Assembly: GCA_002480645.1 (NCBI GenBank)
Contig: DLCN01000013.1
Span: forward strand, 1 to 22,835
DNA length: 22,835 nt
Origin: Balneolaceae bacterium UBA7797
Lineage (GTDB): Bacteria; Bacteroidota; Rhodothermia; Balneolales; Balneolaceae
Direction of reading: 5' to 3'
The notes beneath the pieces are model-generated. The model worked only from the letters and a program-made list of their open reading frames with translations. It was not told the origin of the DNA and ran no database searches. Below, piece by piece: positions 15,200 through 22,835 of the stretch (the stretch's first letter is position 1; the number at the start of each line of letters is the position of its first letter). Both the position numbers and the translations under genes were made by a program.

Positions 15200-18100
15200 A
15201 TGCACAGCAAACGGATCACTCAATGCGGCATTTCAAACCTACGCTCATACAGTTTTAAACTGTTGCTGGGATTTGTCATTGTTGCATTATCCTCAACACT
15301 AAGTTCAGCGCAAAACAGATCTACCATTACTGGTACTGTTACTGACGCTTCTGATGGTTCACCATTACCGGCGGTAAACGTTGTAGTAAAGGGAACAACA
15401 GTTGGTACCGCTACCAGTATAGACGGTACTTATTCATTATCAGTACCATCTGATGCTGACTCACTCCAATTTTCATTTCTAGGTTATGTCACTCAAACAG
15501 TTGCCATTGACGGTCGATCAATGATCGATATTATGTTGCAACCAAGTGTAGAGTTTCTGGAAGATATCGTAGTAGTAGGTTATGGTGCTCAGGATGAGAA
15601 AGAAATTACCTCTTCTGTAGCCACTATTGGCGAAGCCGATTTCAATAAAGGAAACGTAAACAACGCATCTGAACTTTTACAAGGTAAAGTACCTGGTTTA
15701 AGTATCTATAATAAAGGGGGCGACCCTAACAGCACACCAACTATCCGACTTCGTGGTATTTCAACAGTAGGGGACAACACAGAGCCTCTCGTTGTGATCG
15801 ACGGTGTTATCGGTGCCTCACTTGATAATGTGGATCCAAGTGATATCGCATCTATCAACGTACTTAAGGATGGTTCTGCAGCAGCGATCTACGGTTCACG
15901 TGGTTCTTCTGGTGTAATTCTTGTTACTACCAAAAAAGGGGAGTACGCTGCCGGACAAAATGCTTCTGAAAATATTGAAGTGACTTATAATGGTTACGTT
16001 TCAGCGGCTACTGTTCAGAATCGCCCTAATGTAATGACAGCTGATGAATACATTCAGGCTGGTGGTAACGACCTGGGATCTAGAACCGACTGGCAGGATG
16101 AAGTTACAAGAACCGGAATGTCTAACGTTCACAATATCTCTGTAGCCGGTGGTACTCAGTCTACTATCTACCGTGTTTCTACAAACGTTCGTGAGATCAA
16201 TGGTATTCTGCAAAATTCAGGATTCAATCAGATCAACGCCCGTGCAAACATCTCTCACAGAGCATTTGATAACCGTTTGAATGTAACACTGAACTTATCT
16301 GCTACCAAAAGAGAGAGCAGTTACTCATTTGCTGAAGCTTTAAGATATGCGGTACTGTATAACCCAACAGCACCTATCTATTTCGACAATGGTGATTATT
16401 ATCAGGCGATCTTGTTTGATAACTTCAACCCGGTTGCAATCGTTGAGCAGAACATCAACGATGGTACCAGCAAAAACATGAACTTCAATATTCAGGGTGA
16501 TTTCTCTATTACTGATCAATGGAGTGTGAATGCTAACTTCGGTCAGCAGTTCAATTCCTTCCTGAATGGTGAATTCTACCCTAGTACTTCTTTCTTCCGT
16601 GGTTTGAATGAGAACGGTTTAGCTGCTCGTTCAACCGGTGAAGATAAATTCACATTGTTCGAGACCTATACAACTTACCGTACTGATTTTGGTGATTTTG
16701 ACATTACCGGAACTGCCGGTTATTCGTTTCAGGAAGAAGAGAATGAAGGTTTCAACCTGACTATGGGTAACTTGCCAACAGACTTATTAGGATACCATGG
16801 TATTCGTAATTCAGGTGATATTAACGTTGGTGGTACTGCGAACGTACGGGTTGGTAGCTATGCCTCTCCTCAAGAGCGTATCATCGCTTATTTTGGACGT
16901 GTTAACTTAAACTGGAAAGACGCTGTCTTCTTCAACGCCTCTCTTCGTCAGGAAGGTTCTACTAAGTTAGGGGAAGATAACAAATGGGGTCTGTTTCCTG
17001 CTCTTGGTTTAGGTACAGATGTAACTTCATTTATCGGCAATGACCTTTTCACTCAGTTGAAAGTTCGTCTGGGTTACGGTGTTACCGGTGCATTACCAAG
17101 TTCTTCCGGTTTATCTAAAACTATTTACGGGTATTCATTCTCAGGTACCGGTAGCTTCGATGCCGTTTCTGAAGCAAATCCTGATCTGAAATGGGAAGAA
17201 AAAGCTGAGACCAACCTTGGTATCGATTTCGGTCTGATGGACGACAAACTCACAGGTTCTGTGGATGTGTATACAAGAAACATCACTGACTTTATCCTGT
17301 CTGTTGCAATTCCTGCAACCGAGTCTGTTTCCGGAGCAACTTCTCAGTACCAGAACGTAGGGGAGTTAAAGACAAACGGTCTTGAAATTTCTTTGAACTA
17401 CCTGGCTCTTCAGAATGAAGATATGCAGTGGAATACAGGGCTGACCTTCAGTACCTATAAAACCACTCTCGAGAAATTTATCGCAGCCGAGCAAATGAGA
17501 GCTAACCTTGGTTCTCCGGGGCAGAACTCAACCAGTATGATCCGTGTTGCGGAAGGTGAAGAGATCGGACAGATCTGGGGCCCAGTATTCGAATCAGTTG
17601 ATACGGATGGAAGCCCGATCATGAAAGATATCAATGGCGATGGTCAACTGATCGTAGGTCAGGGTGATGCGCTTGCCGATGATGGTGACTTCACTCAGTT
17701 AGGTAATGGTATTCCTGATTTCGAATTAGGATGGACCAACACCTTCAACTATCAGAACTGGAGTCTGGATGCATTCTTCCGAGGCGCATTCGGTCACAGC
17801 TTAGTGAACACATTCCGTGCATTCTACGAGCCGATCGATCCGGGTGCGATCAACTCATACAACCGTGTAAAATCTGACAAATCTGTAGACGGTCTCACCG
17901 TAGCACAGTTCAGTTCACTGTATGTTGAAAAAGCTGATTTCGTAAAACTGGATAACGTTACTTTATCTTACACCTTTGATGTGAATGAAAATAACCCATT
18001 CAAGAACATCAGGGTTTATGGTAACATCCAGAATGCTTTTACATTAACAAATTATTCAGGTATCGATCCTGAACCTGTATTCCAGGATTATGGACCGATC

Positions 18101-18214
18101 GATAACGGTGGTCGTCCGGCAGCAACTCCGGATGTATTGTCACCAGGTATCGACAGAAGGTATAACTACTTTACTGCCCGTACTTTCACTTTCGGTATTA
18201 ATCTAGAATTTTAA
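15200..18214 (+). CDS. susC: SusC/RagA-type TonB-dependent outer-membrane transporter
   Basis: 1004 residues, normal for SusC. A long signal sequence ends near SSAQ (residue 38). Residues about 42-115 are the carboxypeptidase-regulatory-like domain ('ITGTVTDASDGSPLPAVNVVVKG'). A TonB-box-like DIVVVGYG lies at 122-129, and the plug domain runs to about 247, ending in the SusC signature 'LKDGSAAAIYGSRGSSG' (222-238). The remainder is the 22-strand barrel, ending '...FTFGINLEF' with terminal Phe. It imports a ligand captured by SusD, powered by TonB-ExbBD; the substrate cannot be read from sequence. Codon use is strongly biased (GGT, CGT, AAC, TTC dominate) compared with the genes to the left, consistent with high expression. 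susD follows 20 bp downstream. Confidence 0.95.
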   Translation: MHSKRITQCGISNLRSYSFKLLLGFVIVALSSTLSSAQNRSTITGTVTDASDGSPLPAVNVVVKGTTVGTATSIDGTYSLSVPSDADSLQFSFLGYVTQTVAIDGRSMIDIMLQPSVEFLEDIVVVGYGAQDEKEITSSVATIGEADFNKGNVNNASELLQGKVPGLSIYNKGGDPNSTPTIRLRGISTVGDNTEPLVVIDGVIGASLDNVDPSDIASINVLKDGSAAAIYGSRGSSGVILVTTKKGEYAAGQNASENIEVTYNGYVSAATVQNRPNVMTADEYIQAGGNDLGSRTDWQDEVTRTGMSNVHNISVAGGTQSTIYRVSTNVREINGILQNSGFNQINARANISHRAFDNRLNVTLNLSATKRESSYSFAEALRYAVLYNPTAPIYFDNGDYYQAILFDNFNPVAIVEQNINDGTSKNMNFNIQGDFSITDQWSVNANFGQQFNSFLNGEFYPSTSFFRGLNENGLAARSTGEDKFTLFETYTTYRTDFGDFDITGTAGYSFQEEENEGFNLTMGNLPTDLLGYHGIRNSGDINVGGTANVRVGSYASPQERIIAYFGRVNLNWKDAVFFNASLRQEGSTKLGEDNKWGLFPALGLGTDVTSFIGNDLFTQLKVRLGYGVTGALPSSSGLSKTIYGYSFSGTGSFDAVSEANPDLKWEEKAETNLGIDFGLMDDKLTGSVDVYTRNITDFILSVAIPATESVSGATSQYQNVGELKTNGLEISLNYLALQNEDMQWNTGLTFSTYKTTLEKFIAAEQMRANLGSPGQNSTSMIRVAEGEEIGQIWGPVFESVDTDGSPIMKDINGDGQLIVGQGDALADDGDFTQLGNGIPDFELGWTNTFNYQNWSLDAFFRGAFGHSLVNTFRAFYEPIDPGAINSYNRVKSDKSVDGLTVAQFSSLYVEKADFVKLDNVTLSYTFDVNENNPFKNIRVYGNIQNAFTLTNYSGIDPEPVFQDYGPIDNGGRPAATPDVLSPGIDRRYNYFTARTFTFGINLEF

Positions 18215-18234
18215 TTTACAAACAGGGTAAACAC

Positions 18235-19815
18235 ATGAAGTATTTATTAAGAATAACTCTATTATCCCTTCTGGTCGGTGTTTCTTGTACCGATCTGGAT
18301 GAGAATTTAAGAGGTGATTTGGCTGAGGATCCGGGAGCCCCAAATAATCCCGGTTTCGGTATCAGCGAAAATGTTAATGGGTCTATTCCCAATGACGGAT
18401 TGAACGCTGCCTATTCTCGTGTACTGTCTGGTACAGCATGGCACGGTAGCTACTTTTCCGTAAGTGAGATCTCTACCGATGAAGCAGTTATTACCCAGAA
18501 GGGTGGTGACTGGTTTGATGGTGGTATCTGGTTAAATATGCATCGTCATGACTTCCTGCCGACAAACCCGGGTTTGAATGGCGCATGGAATGATACATAC
18601 GGTGGTGTAACTGAAGCCAATACTTTATTGGCAAGTGGTACACTTGATGCAAACCAGACTGCTCAGTTAAGAGTATTACGTGCTTTCTTCTATTGGAAGC
18701 TGATGGACCTGTTTGGTCGCATCAAGATCGTTACTACTCCGGGCGTGGATGCACCTCAGGTAGATAGACCGGTTGTATTCCAGTGGATCGTGGATGAGAT
18801 CAATGCATCTATTCCTGATCTTGCTACAAGTAATGGCTATAGCCGTGTGAACGTGTATGTAGCTCATGCACTTCTTTCCCGTCTGTATCTGAATGCAGAA
18901 GTATATACCAGACCTTACCCATACGTAGCTGGTACCGGTAATGCAACAGATCCAAATGGAGACAATTACTATCAATTAGCGATCGATCATGCCGACATTA
19001 TCATTAACTCAGGTGTATATGATCTGGCTGATAATTTCGATGATGTATTCGGTCCTAAGAACGTAGAAAGTATTGAGCATATCTTCGTGGCACCGTTTGA
19101 TGAGAAAACCGGTGGTGGAATGAACTTCGCTCAAATGACTCTTCACTATCCATCTCAGTTAACCTGGGATCTTGCTGAGCAGCCATGGAATGGATATTCT
19201 TCTCTGGAAGAATTCTATAATTCTTACGATGATAACGATCTTCGAAAAGAAGCATTCTTCATCGCAGGTCCTCAGACTGATCAACCGGACGGATCTGGTA
19301 ACCCGATTCTTGATGTGGCTTTTGATAAAGCTGACCCTGATGGAGCACCGATCAACTATACTCCTGAGATCAACGAATTAGCACCTAATGGTTCTCGTCA
19401 GGCTGGTGTTCGTTTAGGTAAGTTCTCATTCAAATTACGTCAGCAGAATGACATGGATAACGATTACACGTTACTTCGTTATGCTGAAGTATTAATGAAT
19501 AAGGCTGAAGCAACAGCTCGCTTAAATGACAACTGGAGTCATCCAACAACTATTTCTCTAATGAATATGGTTCGAGCAAGAGCGGGTGCCAGTGCTTATA
19601 CCACACTAACTGAAGATGAATTCATAGCTGAGCGTGGCCGTGAATTCTTCCAGGAATCTCTCCGACGTACCGACCTGATCCGTTTCGATCGTTGGGGTGA
19701 TGCATGGTGGGAAAAAAGTGCGCATAACAATGCATATAAAAATGTTATGCCGATCCCACTGGATCAGATCAATGCAACTACTGATGGTTCATTGACTCAA
19801 CATACTGATTACTAA
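18235..19815 (+). CDS. susD: SusD/RagB-type nutrient-binding surface lipoprotein
   Basis: 526 residues. The lipoprotein signal ends in GVSC (C18) and is followed by the acidic stretch TDLDEN, which fits the Bacteroidota lipoprotein surface-export signal. The C-terminal half shows the RagB/SusD signature: 'YTLLRYAEVLMNKAEA', then 'MVRARAGA' and 'AERGREFFQESLRRTDLIRF', near the end 'NVMPIPLDQINA'. It forms the lid of the SusC barrel and binds the substrate at the cell surface. The gene is 20 bp downstream of susC with the same codon bias, so the two are one transcriptional unit. A terminator-like hairpin follows 22 bp after the stop. Confidence 0.95.
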   Translation: MKYLLRITLLSLLVGVSCTDLDENLRGDLAEDPGAPNNPGFGISENVNGSIPNDGLNAAYSRVLSGTAWHGSYFSVSEISTDEAVITQKGGDWFDGGIWLNMHRHDFLPTNPGLNGAWNDTYGGVTEANTLLASGTLDANQTAQLRVLRAFFYWKLMDLFGRIKIVTTPGVDAPQVDRPVVFQWIVDEINASIPDLATSNGYSRVNVYVAHALLSRLYLNAEVYTRPYPYVAGTGNATDPNGDNYYQLAIDHADIIINSGVYDLADNFDDVFGPKNVESIEHIFVAPFDEKTGGGMNFAQMTLHYPSQLTWDLAEQPWNGYSSLEEFYNSYDDNDLRKEAFFIAGPQTDQPDGSGNPILDVAFDKADPDGAPINYTPEINELAPNGSRQAGVRLGKFSFKLRQQNDMDNDYTLLRYAEVLMNKAEATARLNDNWSHPTTISLMNMVRARAGASAYTTLTEDEFIAERGREFFQESLRRTDLIRFDRWGDAWWEKSAHNNAYKNVMPIPLDQINATTDGSLTQHTDY

Positions 19816-19837
19816 TATAGAATAATGCTATATTGAA

Positions 19838-19872
19838 GGGTTGCCACTGTAGAAAAGTGGCAGCCCTTTTTT
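19838..19872 (+). terminator. Terminator-like hairpin after susD, abutting the next start codon
   Basis: The arms 19838-19848 (GGGTTGCCACT) and 19856-19866 (AGTGGCAGCCC) pair over 11 bp with one G-T wobble and a 7-base loop, followed by TTTTTT (19867-19872). The next gene starts at 19876, only 3 bases beyond. It either ends most susCD transcripts or acts as an attenuator for the gene that follows. Confidence 0.8.
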
Positions 19873-19875
19873 GTT

Positions 19876-22835
19876 ATGAGAAAAACCTTACCTAACCTTT
19901 TTCTTTTCCTGTTACTTATTTCCTGTACCAACAAACAGGAACCACTCTTCGAGAATATCTCAGCCAAAACAGGGATCGACTTTACAAACGAACTCACTTT
20001 TTCAAAAGAACTCAACCCATATACGTATCGAAATTTTTATAACGGAGGTGGCGTAGGACTGGGAGATATCAACAACGATGGCTACCTGGATGTCTTCTTT
20101 GCCGGTAATATTGTTGATAACAAATTATATCTGAATAATGGAGATCTGACCTTTACTGATATTACTGAAACTGCTCAGATCGCTTCTGAAAATGTTTGGT
20201 CAACCGGGGTGAGCATGGCCGATGTAAATGGGGATGGCTGGCTTGATATCTATGTCTCAAAATCCGGCACTCCGGGAGGTGAGAATCGGCATAATGAATT
20301 ATTCATCAATAACGGAGACCTGACGTTCACTGAAATGGCTGAAGAGTATGGCATTGATGACACCGGTCTTTCAAATCATTCTGTCTTTTTCGATTTTGAT
20401 AAAGACAACGACCTGGATCTGTATCTACTGAACAATTCCTTTTCCCCGATCGGTAAATTTGATATGATACCCGACCTCCGACAGATTCCCGATCCGGATG
20501 GTGGAAATAAACTGTATCGTAATGATGGGGGGCATTTTACGGATGTTACTGCTGAAGCCGGTATTTACAGTAGCAAAGTTGGGTTTGGATTAGGCGTGAG
20601 TATCGGTGATCTGAACAGAGATTCCTGGCCGGATATCTATGTTTCAAATGATTTTTTTGAGCGGGATTATTTCTATCTGAATAATCAGGATGGCACCTTC
20701 ACTGAGGTACTGGATGGTAAGATCGCCTCAACGAGTATGAATGCCATGGGTGCGGATATTGGAGACCTGAATCATGATGGATATCCTGAGATCTATGTAA
20801 CCGATATGTTGCCGGAACCGGAAGAACGCTATAAAACTAAGACGCAATTTGAATCCTGGGACAGATATATAGAGAAAGTGCGAAATGGATATCACTTTCA
20901 ATTCACCAGAAACGCACTTCAATTAAATATTGGAAATGGTGAATTCATAGAGATCGGTCGTATGGCTGGAGTGGAAGCCACCGACTGGAGCTGGGCAGCT
21001 TTGATGGCGGATCTGGATCAGAATGGAAATACCGATCTGTTCATTGCCAATGGGATCTATCAGGACCTGACTGATATGGATTACATAAACTATTATTCCA
21101 ATCCCGAATTATTTCAGACGGTGTTAAGGGATGATAAGCCGGTTGATATCCTGTTTGAATCCATTCCTTCAGTACCGGTTGCAAACTACGCCTATTCGAA
21201 CGAAGGGGAGTTACGCTTCGAGAACCGAGCGCAGGAATGGGGATTGGGCGAGCCGGGGTTTTCGAACGGTTCGGCCTACGGGGACCTGGACAATGACGGG
21301 GATCTGGATCTGGTGATCAACAATGTGAATATGCCGGCCTTTGTGTACCGCAACCGTGCCAACGAACAAGGCCGCGGGGGCTGGCTGCAGGTGCGTTTGG
21401 AAGGCCTGGAAGGCAATACGCAGGGCATCGGAGCCCAACTCAGCGTGTGGACGGCAGACACCCTGCACTGGCGCGAGCAGATGCTGCAACGCGGCTTCCA
21501 GAGCTCGGTGGACCCACGGCTGCATGTAGGACTGGGCGGAGCCTCCATGGTAGATTCTCTGGCCATCGTCTGGCCGGACGGGAAGGTAGAACGCCGGTAT
21601 GAGATCGCCCCCAACCAGGCGCTGACCTTGCACTGGCAACAGGCGGGTGAAGGACAGGCACCGACCCCGGGCCGGGAGCCCGCCCGCGCGCTGCTGGGAA
21701 AAGCTCAGGCCCCGGACTGGAGCCACACCGAAAACCCCTTTGTAGACTTTGACCGGGATCGGCTGGCCTTCCATATGCGCTCCACGGAAGGTCCGGCGGT
21801 TTGTGCGGGGCAGGCAGGAGCCGATGGGCGTCAGATCGTGTATCTGGGAGGAGCCCGGGATCAGGCCGGCGGGATCTGGCAGCAGGACGGGCAGGGGGGA
21901 TGGAGCAGGCTGGCCACGTTCCCCGGGCAGGCGGTGAGTGAAGACGTGGCGTGCGTATTTCTGGACGCCGACGGGGATGGCGACGAGGAGGTGTATGTAG
22001 CGAGTGGAGGCAATGAATTTGGCATAGGAGCCAGCGCTTTGCACGACCGGTTGTATGTAAATCAGGGAGGCGAGTGGGAACTCAGTAGCGGGCTTCCCGC
22101 CATGGCCATGCCCACCGGAGCGGTAGCCGCGGGGGACTGGGACGGCGATGGAGACATAGACCTGTTTGTAGGGGAGCGGCTACGCCCGTTTGCCTATGGA
22201 AGAGCCGTTGACGCACACCTACTGGTCAACGACGGCACGGGCGTGTTTGAAGATAAAACGGCAAGCTTCGCTCCGGAGCTCACCGCTTCAGGGCTGTACA
22301 CCGGCGGGCAGTGGGCGGATGTAGATGGAGACGGAGACCTGGATCTGATCACCGCGGGAGAATGGAGCCCGATCCGGGTGTATGCCAACCAACAGGCGCA
22401 GACAGGCCGGGCGCAGCTGGAAGAGGTGACGGCCGAGGCGGGACTGGAGCCCTACAGTGGCTGGTGGAATCAGGTGCTGGTGGCGGATCTGGATGGCGAC
22501 GGAGATGAAGATATCGTAGGGCTGAACCATGGGTTGAACTCGCGGTTCCGTGCCAGCTTTGAGCGACCGGCGAGCCTGTGGGTGAGCGACTTTGACGGGA
22601 ACGGGAGCACCGAGCAGGTGCTGAGCACGTGGAACGGAGAGGATGCCTACCCGATGGTGCTGCGGCATGATCTGGTGAATCAGCTGCCGGGGCTGAAGAA
22701 GAAATATTTGAAGTATGAGGCCTACAAAGGGCAGACGGTGCACGACATATTTACCCCGGAGCAGCTGGAGCGTGCGGAGCATCTGGAGGCGAGGAGTCTG
22801 GAGAGTGCGGTATTCTGGAACGACGGGAGCGGGCG
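19876..22835 (+). CDS. FG-GAP/VCBS repeat lipoprotein with ASPIC-UnbV domain, copy B (3' end outside window)
   Basis: The frame is open from ATG 19876 to the window end: 986 complete codons, no stop. A lipoprotein signal ends in LISC (C17). Calcium-loop motifs recur along the protein, for example 'DINNDGYLDVFF', 'DVNGDGWLDIYV', 'DFDKDNDLDLYL', 'DLDNDGDLDLVI', 'DADGDGDEEVYV' and 'DWDGDGDIDLFV'. An ASPIC/UnbV module ('RGFQSSVDPRLHVGLG...VDSLAIVWPDG') lies at about 21496-21590. It is colinear with copy A (9840-13169), so it is a paralogue. It follows susD behind the hairpin at 19838-19872, with no Shine-Dalgarno site. From about 21190 its base composition jumps from roughly 33-50% to 60-80% GC with no frame break. 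Likely a surface partner of the SusCD pair; molecular function unknown. Confidence 0.9.
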   Translation, partial: MRKTLPNLFLFLLLISCTNKQEPLFENISAKTGIDFTNELTFSKELNPYTYRNFYNGGGVGLGDINNDGYLDVFFAGNIVDNKLYLNNGDLTFTDITETAQIASENVWSTGVSMADVNGDGWLDIYVSKSGTPGGENRHNELFINNGDLTFTEMAEEYGIDDTGLSNHSVFFDFDKDNDLDLYLLNNSFSPIGKFDMIPDLRQIPDPDGGNKLYRNDGGHFTDVTAEAGIYSSKVGFGLGVSIGDLNRDSWPDIYVSNDFFERDYFYLNNQDGTFTEVLDGKIASTSMNAMGADIGDLNHDGYPEIYVTDMLPEPEERYKTKTQFESWDRYIEKVRNGYHFQFTRNALQLNIGNGEFIEIGRMAGVEATDWSWAALMADLDQNGNTDLFIANGIYQDLTDMDYINYYSNPELFQTVLRDDKPVDILFESIPSVPVANYAYSNEGELRFENRAQEWGLGEPGFSNGSAYGDLDNDGDLDLVINNVNMPAFVYRNRANEQGRGGWLQVRLEGLEGNTQGIGAQLSVWTADTLHWREQMLQRGFQSSVDPRLHVGLGGASMVDSLAIVWPDGKVERRYEIAPNQALTLHWQQAGEGQAPTPGREPARALLGKAQAPDWSHTENPFVDFDRDRLAFHMRSTEGPAVCAGQAGADGRQIVYLGGARDQAGGIWQQDGQGGWSRLATFPGQAVSEDVACVFLDADGDGDEEVYVASGGNEFGIGASALHDRLYVNQGGEWELSSGLPAMAMPTGAVAAGDWDGDGDIDLFVGERLRPFAYGRAVDAHLLVNDGTGVFEDKTASFAPELTASGLYTGGQWADVDGDGDLDLITAGEWSPIRVYANQQAQTGRAQLEEVTAEAGLEPYSGWWNQVLVADLDGDGDEDIVGLNHGLNSRFRASFERPASLWVSDFDGNGSTEQVLSTWNGEDAYPMVLRHDLVNQLPGLKKKYLKYEAYKGQTVHDIFTPEQLERAEHLEARSLESAVFWNDGSG
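21190..22835 (+). other. High-GC segment inside the copy B gene
   Basis: Counting 60-base blocks by eye: 20641-20700 has 21 G/C (35%), 20881-20940 has 20 (33%), 21181-21240 has 33 (55%), 21241-21300 has 39 (65%), 21661-21720 has 48 (80%), 22441-22500 has 38 (63%), and 22741-22800 has 37 (62%). The change is abrupt and persists to the window end. Codons shift to CGG/CGC, GGG/GGC, CTG and CCC. The protein remains alignable to copy A across the step. Confidence 0.85.

Noticed and set aside
21211..22044. A 277-codon reading frame on the minus strand
   Set aside because: It is antisense to the intact FG-GAP coding sequence. High GC suppresses stop codons, and the product is a low-complexity Pro/Arg/Gly-rich shadow.
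22288..22782. A 164-codon reading frame on the minus strand near the window end
   Set aside because: It is antisense to conserved calcium-loop repeats in the GC-rich segment; a stop-poor artefact.
1..22835. CRISPR arrays, insertion sequences, rRNA or intact tRNA genes
   Set aside because: No regularly spaced repeats, transposase-like frames, terminal inverted repeats or RNA gene signatures were found on either strand.

Overview
The window reads as accessory chromosome of a Gram-negative bacterium of the Bacteroidota/Balneolota/Rhodothermota group, most likely Balneolota. The evidence is a SusC/SusD pair, two proteins ending in a 'QNYPNPFNP' type A sorting domain of the type IX secretion system, several lipoproteins with Bacteroidota-style signal peptides, weak or absent Shine-Dalgarno sites on several genes, and a Bacteroidota-like promoter (TTTG...TAnnTTTG) in front of arsR. 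The taxon is an inference. Most of the window looks about 40-45% GC; the last 1.6 kb is strikingly richer.

Layout. (1) 2-3289, + strand: a tightly overlapping three-gene unit. It holds the end of a periplasmic multihaem c-type cytochrome, a predicted outer-membrane beta-barrel, and a membrane-anchored 2x[4Fe-4S]/FAD/NAD(P) oxidoreductase, together suggesting electron transfer across the envelope. (2) 3380-5314, +: a secreted TIM-barrel glycosidase-like protein with a T9SS tail. (3) 5307-7170, - strand: an arsR-arsM-arsC arsenic operon with a perfect 16-bp palindromic operator directly downstream of a recognisable promoter. (4) 7287-9629, -: a secreted Asp-box (BNR/sialidase-type) repeat protein with a T9SS tail and its own terminator. 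(5) 9840-14527, +: an FG-GAP/ASPIC-UnbV lipoprotein followed 2 bp later by a lipoprotein of the vanadium haloperoxidase/PAP2 fold with all metal-site residues present; a strong terminator follows. (6) 14613-15199: a gene-free region with four GCGC-centred palindromes. (7) 15200-19815: susC and susD, with highly-expressed-type codon use. (8) 19838-22835: a terminator-like hairpin abutting the start codon of a second FG-GAP/ASPIC lipoprotein, which runs off the window end.

Regions 5-8 look like one surface system: a TonB-dependent import pair flanked by two paralogous calcium-loop repeat lipoproteins and a haloperoxidase-like enzyme. Its substrate is unknown. The most unusual single observation is that the last gene changes base composition abruptly near position 21190, from about 33-50% GC in sampled 60-base blocks to about 60-80%, while the reading frame and the alignment to its paralogue continue unbroken. 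That is a mosaic gene, or an assembly chimera that must be excluded.
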